A DNA stretch of 22,158 nucleotides from CAYNVS01 sp964400725 (GTDB lineage Bacteria > Myxococcota_A > SURF-8 > CAYNVS01), in NCBI GenBank assembly GCA_964400725.1, contig CAYNVS010000045.1, positions 1 through 22,158 of the forward strand, read 5' to 3'. Position 1 is the stretch's first letter, and each line of letters starts with the position of its first letter. Positions 15,673 through 22,158 of this stretch are shown here, piece by piece. A program made the translations under genes and the position numbers. The notes under the pieces were generated by a model. That model was not told the DNA's origin. It did not search any database and saw only the letters and a program-made list of their open reading frames with translations.

Positions 15673-18600
15673 TTATACATCTTTGCCTTCAAACATGAGA
15701 CGCTTAAACTCCTCTTCAATGAGGCGCACCTTCCATGTTTCGTCGGCGCGGCGCAGGTTCTCCAGGTTGTTGTCGCCGTTCACGTAGATAATATCGTAAT
15801 CGATTCCGACCCGTTCTGTTGTCTTAATCTGTTTACGTTTCAGCCAACAATCAAGCATCAGGTTATCTTTTTCAATATCTCCGGTTAAATTCCGCCAAAC
15901 GACCAAGACTTTTTCTTTCGCTCTCTGCTTTGACCAGCAATAGCCTTCCACATACTGGAAATTCCAAGGAGATTCAGCTTTTCGTTTGAATGTTCCCGCG
16001 TTTTTAACAAATATTTCATAGTGGGAGTTCTTTTCTTCCTTCCATCCCTCAATTGTTACAGCTGCTTTGTTTTCATTTTCCTTAGTTGTGTTAAAAGATG
16101 CTATAAATGATTCCCGTTCAGACACCTTTTCTACAGTCAGACCGATCAGGTAGTTAAAGGTCTCCACGAGGTCAATCGCGGTTTCCTTAGTTTCGCCAGC
16201 GCTGCCCGTTGCGATTTTAAGCGTATAGCTAAACGGGTCGGCGAAGCGATCCAAGTTCAGGAGCGAGTCGCTGCCGCGCGTTTCCACGTCCAGCATGTAG
16301 CCTAACATGTAGCTTTCGCGGAAGTCCTTGGCCTTGGCCAACATATCGGCCTGGATTTTGTTGCGAGCCAATACCAGGTTGTTCAGAGTATCCTCGTAAG
16401 ATTCGAGGCGGATGTACTTGAACAGGTGGCTCGATCCCTCGCGGGAAACCGGTTTGCCGTCCTTCCAGTCCTTGCTGTAAATCACCTTCTGAATGCGCGG
16501 CTTGAGCACGGTGTCGAAGTGCTCGCCCATCTCGACCAAAATGTACTTGCGCTTGCCGCCGTCCTCGCGGTTGAGGTTGATGACGGCATGGCCTGTAGTG
16601 CCTGAGCCAGCGAAGTAATCGAGGGTCAATTCATTTTTTTGAACAGCAATCGTTTCGACGTACTGAGCAAGACGGGTAGGCTTAGGATTCGGAAAGAAGA
16701 ACCCTAAATGCTTCTGAAGGTCGTCATCACTTCCACCGAAGTAGTAAAGAGATGGCACATTTTCATATAGGTTTTCGCGCAAAATATATTTTCGAGTTGG
16801 TTGTGTTGTCTCGTCTTGCCCAAAGAGAATTAAGCCCGCAGAAAGAAGCGCCTCCATTGTTGCTGGAGGATTACGCCAACCACGTTCAGGAATAGGGCAC
16901 GGACGGCTGGTTTTGGGATGAATCAAGGGCTGGAAGTACTCGTCTGGTGCTTTGTTTTTATTAGGCCAAGCCATTGATACAAGCCGATAGACTTCTCCAT
17001 TGTCATCAATCTGGTTGTATGCCAGTTCACCACCACTAAATGATTGGTCTCTAAGCCATTCTCGGAAAGCTGCACGTACCGTTTGATTGACACTACCATT
17101 TTTACGAATTAATTCTGCTGCCTTATCGAGAATCTTACTCGCGTTTTCCTTTGGCCTTTTAAGACGTGATTCCACTTGCGCCAAAATCGAGGCGTCCTTG
17201 ATGACCCAAGTCAGGTATTCGTGCTGAGTCGCAATTCCACGAGCATCCCCCTTGGGATTTCTTTTGTCCCAAATCATTGGGCCAATATTCGAAGAAGCGC
17301 CGAATACTTGCCCAACTAATATCTCCAGGGAGTGATTTTCGTGTTCGTCGATATGGGCTATAAACAGGCCATTTTTAGTGAGCATTGAGTGGATTAGGAA
17401 TAGCCTATCGCTCATCATAGAAAGCCAACTTGATGATTTGTAGTTATCCTTATAGGGAAAATCCCCGTCGCCTGTGTTGTACGGAGGGTCGATGTAGATG
17501 CACTTCACCTGTTCCCGATACCGATCCTGCAACAGATTCAGCGCCTGGAAGTTTTCGGAGTGTATAAGCAGGCCGTCGCATTGCTCGTCCAAGTCGTCAA
17601 ATGTGGCCAGCAGCTTCAGCTTAAACGCCTCGCTGAAGAATTTGGTATCCAGCACAAGGTAGGGGTTGGCTTTGAGGAAGCCCTCCGTAAGCGGCTTTGT
17701 GAAGCCGGGCGTAGCGATGTCTTTTTTTATCTCGTCTATTGCAAACAAACGAACCCATTCTTCGCGCTGGGCGTCGTTGGCGGCTATTTCGGGGTATAAC
17801 TGCGGCGGCACGCGGTCGAGCGTAACGCAGTAATTGGTTTCCACCACAAACTTTTTCTTGAGCCAGAGCTTTTTCTGAAAATTCTCAAGCTGTTCGAGGA
17901 ACTGAATAATTTTGCGCGCAATCTTCCGCAGCGCCTTAATCTTGCCAAGATACGCTTCGACCTTCGGCTCTTCTTCGTCCTGAATGTCGTCAAGGTGCAT
18001 GATTTCATTTTTAATGTAAAAGTCCAGTTCGCGCCGCAGGAAGCCGCCCAAATCTTTATGAATGAAGTAATCGAACGTGTTGCGCGCCGTATAGTCTGTC
18101 AAACGTCTGTCCAGCAAGGTACGCTCTTTATTTTTGTCAGTCGCCTCTTTCGCAGCCAGTTCGCGCCGCCAGTCTTGTTTTTCAAGCGTCATCCAATCCT
18201 TGCCCGCAAGGATTTTAAGTATTGCAGCCGAAGCCTCCGCATTCAATTCGGTTTGAGTTCGCTTTGCGTCGTCGGGGCGGTATGCAAAGCATATCGTCAG
18301 TTCGCCGTCCGTTTCCGATACCGGGTCATTCTCCGCAAGAATGAAACGCCTTTCCTTGCCCGAAGCGGCTTTTACGTTGTCCTTTTCCGTGTCGGCGTCA
18401 ATCAACTTGAAGCGAACCGTTTTTTTGCCGTTATCAACCCTAAAAGCGTAATCCCTGAAATATTCGCCGGTTTTAATGTAATACTGATCGTGGTTTGCCC
18501 AGTACAGCTTGACTTCCTCTCCCTCGTACGGAACGGCGTAAACGTCCTTCTTGTAGCGGCGCAGGCTTATAAAATCGCCGTCTTTATAGTAGCGGCGAAA

Positions 18601-18957
18601 GAAGTTTGTTAGATCCGAGAATATCTCGTTTTCCAGCGCTTCAACATCGACTGCGTCGGCCAGTTCCGCCCGCAGTTCTTTAACAACCGAATTTGACTCG
18701 GGGTTTTCAACCTTCAGCCTGTTCAGGTTTTGAAGAGTTTCCTCAAGCTTTTTACGATTAATGGCCGTTTCGGAACTCTCGAATTGACTAAGCTCCGCTT
18801 TTATCTGCGGCATCAGGTCTTCGTCTAGAAAGCGTATAATCTCGTCCCGTTTGGCGTTCATAATTCTGTAAATGCCGAAATCCAGGTCGGCTTGATCGAG
18901 CTGGAAGAGCTCCGAAAGAACGGCCATAAGTTTCTGATAATTGGCGTTGTCTGTCAT
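15673..18957 (-). CDS. Large site-specific DNA methyltransferase, beta-class (Mod type), with long N-terminal extension
   Basis: The 1094-residue protein contains an amino-methyltransferase with motif IV Asp490-Pro-Pro-Tyr ('IYIDPPYNTGDGDF') before motif I Phe782 ('LDYFAGSGTTGHAV'), the beta-class order of type III Mod enzymes. The intervening stretch of about 280 residues holds the target-recognition region. It should methylate adenine N6 (DPPY) using S-adenosylmethionine. Residues 1-480 are an extension absent from compact Mod proteins, rich in Lys and Glu with coiled-coil character (residues about 45-115 and 335-375) and no motif I recognise. The C-terminal 250 residues are also unassigned. 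The AGGAG before the ATG overlaps the stop of the SNF2 gene 8 nt upstream, so the genes are coupled. Both catalytic motifs are intact. Confidence 0.92.
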   Translation of the reverse strand: MTDNANYQKLMAVLSELFQLDQADLDFGIYRIMNAKRDEIIRFLDEDLMPQIKAELSQFESSETAINRKKLEETLQNLNRLKVENPESNSVVKELRAELADAVDVEALENEIFSDLTNFFRRYYKDGDFISLRRYKKDVYAVPYEGEEVKLYWANHDQYYIKTGEYFRDYAFRVDNGKKTVRFKLIDADTEKDNVKAASGKERRFILAENDPVSETDGELTICFAYRPDDAKRTQTELNAEASAAILKILAGKDWMTLEKQDWRRELAAKEATDKNKERTLLDRRLTDYTARNTFDYFIHKDLGGFLRRELDFYIKNEIMHLDDIQDEEEPKVEAYLGKIKALRKIARKIIQFLEQLENFQKKLWLKKKFVVETNYCVTLDRVPPQLYPEIAANDAQREEWVRLFAIDEIKKDIATPGFTKPLTEGFLKANPYLVLDTKFFSEAFKLKLLATFDDLDEQCDGLLIHSENFQALNLLQDRYREQVKCIYIDPPYNTGDGDFPYKDNYKSSSWLSMMSDRLFLIHSMLTKNGLFIAHIDEHENHSLEILVGQVFGASSNIGPMIWDKRNPKGDARGIATQHEYLTWVIKDASILAQVESRLKRPKENASKILDKAAELIRKNGSVNQTVRAAFREWLRDQSFSGGELAYNQIDDNGEVYRLVSMAWPNKNKAPDEYFQPLIHPKTSRPCPIPERGWRNPPATMEALLSAGLILFGQDETTQPTRKYILRENLYENVPSLYYFGGSDDDLQKHLGFFFPNPKPTRLAQYVETIAVQKNELTLDYFAGSGTTGHAVINLNREDGGKRKYILVEMGEHFDTVLKPRIQKVIYSKDWKDGKPVSREGSSHLFKYIRLESYEDTLNNLVLARNKIQADMLAKAKDFRESYMLGYMLDVETRGSDSLLNLDRFADPFSYTLKIATGSAGETKETAIDLVETFNYLIGLTVEKVSERESFIASFNTTKENENKAAVTIEGWKEEKNSHYEIFVKNAGTFKRKAESPWNFQYVEGYCWSKQRAKEKVLVVWRNLTGDIEKDNLMLDCWLKRKQIKTTERVGIDYDIIYVNGDNNLENLRRADETWKVRLIEEEFKRLMFEGKDV

Positions 18958-18965
18958 ACTTACTC

Positions 18966-21845
18966 CTAAACCACCGTCCAGCGGATGGCAAACAATGTCT
19001 CATCGACGATTTTTTGAGCCATGCGACGCTCAAGACCTTCAATCAGGCGGTCGCGCTTAGCCATAATTTCGTCTTCTACGTTAAATATCTGCTGACGCTG
19101 GCGGCGTTGCTTTTTCTCAAGTTCCTTTATTTTTAGCTGAAGCTCGTGTTGCTCGCCCAGCGTGGAGGCCTGCCGCGCCTCTCTTTTCAGAACTTTAATC
19201 TGTTCTTTTATGTTATACAATTCTTTTTCCGAAGCCAAGACAAGATCGTCCGCCCATGCTTCCAACCGTTCTCTCGCCTCCTGAAAATGCCTGTTGTTTT
19301 CCTCTAACGAGCGGCTGACCGTAGATTTTATATGGCGTTCGGCTTCTTTTTTTAACTTGTCTTCAACAGCCGTTGTCATGGAATTGCAAGGCGTTGCATT
19401 GCCGTCGCAGTAAAAAAGTTTGTCGCAAGTTTCTTGGTCAAGGTCTGTTCCGTCATCCGTAAAAGCGGAAAACAGCAGGTATTCTTCGCGTTCAAACGAC
19501 TCTATCAGCAGTCTCTTGGCAATAAGCCATCCGGATTTTCCTTTCAGCTTTTCCACAACGGCAATCCGCGCAGGGTGGCGGGAGACGTTAAATTCAACTT
19601 TCGCCAACGGCGTTGAGCAAGCCTTGCCGCTCTCAAGAACATACTCGCCCAAGGGATGAGACAGGCGGTACAAGAATTCGTTAGGAATATCTTGATGATT
19701 CTTGCTGATGAGTCTGTAACGACCATGTCTAATATTCGGAATCGGCGCTTCGTTCAAATCGAAGGCAAGTTCGGCGTCGTCAAAATACGCGCGTTTCGAT
19801 AAAATATGCTTTGATAATCGCCAGAACATCCTACCGACGCGATCCAAAGTTTCGCGCGCGCCGTCCATGTTTATTTTAAGCCGAGCATGAACGTCCTCGT
19901 CGAAATTCTCCAACAGCTTGCGGCGAGTCTCGTCTATGCGCGTTTTAATTTGCTCGTCAAGTTCAATGCGCAAAGCCGCGAATTCGGCTTCAATTTCTTC
20001 GGTAGAACGGCATTTTTGATAAATATCCAATATGCGCCGCTCAAAATCAACGCCCGACTCTACGCTTCCGAGCACATCGTCTGAAGCGCCAAATACGCCG
20101 CTGAAAAGCTTGAATTTGCTTTCAAGCAACTCGTAGACGCGCAAATCCGCTGCGTTACGCTGATTCAGGAAGTTAATCACGACCACGTCGTGCTTCTGGC
20201 CGTAACGATGGCAGCGGCCTATGCGTTGTTCGATGCGTTGAGGATTCCAAGGCAGGTCGAAGTTTACGACCAAAGAACAGAATTGCAGGTTAATTCCTTC
20301 GGCTGCCGCTTCCGTAGCGATAAGTATAGACGCCGATTCCTGAAAATGTTCAATCAAAGCAGCGCGAATGTCTACATCACGCGAGCCGGTCGCTCGACCG
20401 TTATCTTGGTTCTTTTTTTTCCACCTCAGATATATTTGCGTCGATTCGGCGTCCGAATTCGTGCCGTTAAATAATACCACTTTGCCGGCATAACCGTTGG
20501 CCTCAAGAAAATCCCGTAAATAGCTTTGAGTTCGCCTGGATTCTGAGAAAATGACCGCTTTGCATCTGGCTCCCATATCCGTCATCTGCTCAAAACCAAT
20601 CTTCAAGGCTTTTAACAGATCGAGCGCTTTCGTGTCTACGCCGATGCCGCGAGCCCAAGCAATATAGCGCTCAAGCTCGTCAATTTCAGCTTGCAGCTTG
20701 CTTCTGTCAATATCGTCTTGTTCCGCGACCTTCGTTTCTTCATCATCTTCTTTTTCATCGCCATCTTCGCCGAGTATCTCGTCAAGTATTTCTTCTTCGA
20801 TCTCTTCTTCCTCAACTAAACGCTTGGCCATGTTTTCTTCTGTCGGCAAACCGTCGCGAATAGAGATAAGACGCTCTCGCATTGCCTCGAGCGTTCCGGC
20901 CACTGCGCGCGGCGAGGAAGCCAAGAGCTTGCGGGCAATCATTATCGTTAGATGTCTTTGTTTTTGAGGCAGCGCATATGTATCGTCGCGTTGAAGGAAG
21001 GCGGAAACGGCTTCGTACAGCTTTTGTTCCTGCTCGTTGGGCGAGAATGGACGCGTCATTGGCAAACGTTCAGTATATTTTATATATTCCAAAACCTGTC
21101 TGCGAAGCGTTCGCAAACAGAATGAACGCAGACGGTTACGCAAGCCTTCGAGATCGCCCCCGGTGTTTATAAACTGCGTTCTGAAGGATGGAAGGTCGCC
21201 AAAAATGCGGTCGTCGATCAACGTCGCCAACCCATAAAGTTCGAGCAAAGAATTCTGTAGCGGGGTAGCCGTCATAAGGATTTTCCGGCGGTTTTCAATC
21301 GCGAATCGAATATTCTGCCCCATTCGGTTGCTTGGCCGGTATGCATTGCGAAGCTTATGAGCCTCGTCCACGATGACCATATCCCAATTTATCTTTTGAA
21401 TTTCATTGGCTTTTGCGCTGGCAAAATGTATGGATGTGATTACAACTTTATTAGACTCGAATGGACTATTGCCGCTATTTCTTTTAACTTCCCCGTATGT
21501 CTTATTGTCAAGAATGGTTGTAGGAAGATTGAACTTTTCTTCGAGTTCCAAAGCCCACTGCTTTCTGATAGACGCCGGACAGATAACAAGCATCTTGCGG
21601 CGCTGCTCCGCCCAATATTGGCAAAGCACGAGTCCCGCTTCAATGGTTTTGCCCAGACCGACTTCGTCAGCGAGAAGAACGCCTTTAGAAATCGGAGAGC
21701 GTATTGCGAATTGAGCCGCGTCGATCTGGTTGGGATTTAAGTCAACGGTTGCATCAAATAGCGAACGGGAAATGCGGTCTATCCCGTTTCCGCCTTGACG
21801 GGTAATAAAATGCGCGAAATATTTGGCATGGTAGGCAGTAGTCAT
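18966..21845 (-). CDS. SNF2/RapA-family helicase, first gene of the composite restriction operon
   Basis: The 959-residue product has a full SNF2 ATPase: motif I 'DEVGLGKT' at 60-67, DEAH at 160-163, motif III 'TATP' at 192-195, and the C-lobe 'ATEAAAEGINLQF' and 'NFDLPWNPQRIEQRIGRCHRYGQ'. Between the lobes (about 340-385) is a highly acidic insertion (runs of Glu and Asp). The C-terminal third is rich in Lys, Arg and Glu with a long coiled coil (about 830-935). It resembles RapA-like remodelers and the SNF2 helicase DrmD of DISARM class 1, but no DrmA, DrmB or DrmC is present. It probably translocates on or scans duplex DNA with the downstream methyltransferase and Res proteins. AGGA lies before the ATG. 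Confidence 0.92.
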   Translation of the reverse strand: MTTAYHAKYFAHFITRQGGNGIDRISRSLFDATVDLNPNQIDAAQFAIRSPISKGVLLADEVGLGKTIEAGLVLCQYWAEQRRKMLVICPASIRKQWALELEEKFNLPTTILDNKTYGEVKRNSGNSPFESNKVVITSIHFASAKANEIQKINWDMVIVDEAHKLRNAYRPSNRMGQNIRFAIENRRKILMTATPLQNSLLELYGLATLIDDRIFGDLPSFRTQFINTGGDLEGLRNRLRSFCLRTLRRQVLEYIKYTERLPMTRPFSPNEQEQKLYEAVSAFLQRDDTYALPQKQRHLTIMIARKLLASSPRAVAGTLEAMRERLISIRDGLPTEENMAKRLVEEEEIEEEILDEILGEDGDEKEDDEETKVAEQDDIDRSKLQAEIDELERYIAWARGIGVDTKALDLLKALKIGFEQMTDMGARCKAVIFSESRRTQSYLRDFLEANGYAGKVVLFNGTNSDAESTQIYLRWKKKNQDNGRATGSRDVDIRAALIEHFQESASILIATEAAAEGINLQFCSLVVNFDLPWNPQRIEQRIGRCHRYGQKHDVVVINFLNQRNAADLRVYELLESKFKLFSGVFGASDDVLGSVESGVDFERRILDIYQKCRSTEEIEAEFAALRIELDEQIKTRIDETRRKLLENFDEDVHARLKINMDGARETLDRVGRMFWRLSKHILSKRAYFDDAELAFDLNEAPIPNIRHGRYRLISKNHQDIPNEFLYRLSHPLGEYVLESGKACSTPLAKVEFNVSRHPARIAVVEKLKGKSGWLIAKRLLIESFEREEYLLFSAFTDDGTDLDQETCDKLFYCDGNATPCNSMTTAVEDKLKKEAERHIKSTVSRSLEENNRHFQEARERLEAWADDLVLASEKELYNIKEQIKVLKREARQASTLGEQHELQLKIKELEKKQRRQRQQIFNVEDEIMAKRDRLIEGLERRMAQKIVDETLFAIRWTVV

Positions 21846-21899
21846 TTTGCGTCCTCGGCTTCTTGGTCGAAAAATTCCTAAATCGCATAAGCATGAATA

Positions 21900-21927
21900 T
21901 TTATAACATTTATCTTGATTCTTACAA
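21900..21927 (-). promoter_or_regulatory. Promoter candidate for the helicase-methyltransferase-dinD-Res operon
   Basis: On the minus strand: -35 TTGTAA (21922-21927), 16-nt spacer, -10 TATAAA (21900-21905). Transcription would start near 21893, about 48 nt before the helicase ATG. The surrounding 150 bases are strongly AT-rich. Confidence 0.55.
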
Positions 21928-22039
21928 TATTTTCTTTGAAATAATTTATGATTTTAGGTTACTTAGGCAAGGCCCACAAACAATTTACTCGCTCGCGGAA
22001 CATAAATTAATTGACCGATCAGCAAACAGGTTGAACTAA

Positions 22040-22118
22040 AACTTCGCCTATCACGCAGTGTCACCCACCGCAACCCGGCGGAAGGACTGCCTGCCCGCTG
22101 GCCGGGAACTTCGCCTAT
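22040..22118. repeat. 12-bp direct repeat pair AACTTCGCCTAT
   Basis: Exact copies at 22040-22051 and 22107-22118, 67 bases apart start to start, in the block at the window edge. The sequence following each copy differs (CACGCAG versus GGGGAAG). Confidence 0.6.
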
Positions 22119-22158
22119 GGGGAAGTATGCGAACCTTGACAATGAACATTGACAGTCG

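Larger units (their letters stand above)
21846..22158. other. Intergenic: AT-rich leader followed by a GC-rich block with repeats
   Basis: Bases 21870-22030 are AT-rich and hold the operon promoter. From about 22050 the composition changes sharply. A 12-base direct repeat AACTTCGCCTAT occurs at 22040-22051 and 22107-22118. CCCGGC (22075-22080) and GCCGGG (22101-22106) form an inverted pair. TTGACA occurs twice in the last 22 bases (TTGACAATGAACATTGACA). I recognise no gene; the block runs out of the window. Confidence 0.5.

Noticed and set aside
22131..22158. Possible LexA box upstream of the helicase operon (CTGTCAATGTTCATTG on the minus strand)
   Set aside because: The second half does not match ACAG at the right spacing, and it is about 290 bases from the helicase start, well upstream of the promoter candidate.
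1..22158. CRISPR arrays, insertion sequences, integrase genes
   Set aside because: No regularly spaced repeats and no transposase or integrase motifs were seen on either strand.

Overview
The window reads as a chromosomal segment of a Gram-negative bacterium, probably a member of the former Deltaproteobacteria/Myxococcota or a relative. This rests on four consecutive lipoproteins with lipoboxes, three of which carry an acidic stretch after the anchoring Cys, on the Cys-rich 'DxDC' motifs in two of them, and on a hybrid NtrB-type histidine kinase. The lineage call is tentative.

Region 1 (1-2820, + strand): the 3' part of a membrane-bound hybrid sensor kinase (HAMP, probable PAS, HisKA, HATPase, REC). 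Its stop codon overlaps the TTG start of trmD, the tRNA m1G37 methyltransferase. A short terminator-like hairpin follows trmD. Region 2 (2820-8087, + strand): an intergenic stretch with a promoter candidate and a perfect 7-bp inverted repeat, then four lipoprotein genes. They encode a Cys-rich protein of unknown fold, a protein with an endostatin/C-type-lectin-like C-terminal domain, a phosphohistidine plus ATP-grasp dikinase-like protein, and a lamin-tail-domain protein.

Region 3 (8132-10830, - strand): a wrecked kdp potassium-uptake operon. The KdpE-box-like promoter, a 26-codon hydrophobic ORF, kdpF and kdpA are intact. kdpB stops after about 91 codons and is joined directly to the last third of kdpE at a 9-bp sequence that fits both genes. 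The rest of kdpB, all of kdpC and kdpD, and the first part of kdpE are missing, so this locus cannot make a working KdpFABC pump or KdpDE sensor. Region 4 (10925-11081, + strand): a complete tRNA-Thr(CGT) gene with its own promoter and a strong terminator.

Region 5 (11172-21927, - strand): an accessory block. Read in transcription order it encodes a SNF2/RapA-type helicase, a large beta-class DNA methyltransferase of Mod type, a DinD homologue (the SOS/RecA-linked protein of E. coli) and a type III-like Res protein (helicase plus PD-(D/E)xK nuclease). Junctions of 8, 26 and 4 nt make this one operon with one promoter candidate near 21900-21927. It looks like a composite restriction/defence system: the Mod and Res pair resembles type III restriction-modification, the SNF2 helicase recalls DISARM class 1, and DinD is an unexpected partner. 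Just downstream on the same strand lies a glyoxalase-fold (VOC) gene interrupted by a single in-frame TAG. The last 120 bases of the window are a GC-rich repeat-bearing block without a recognisable gene.
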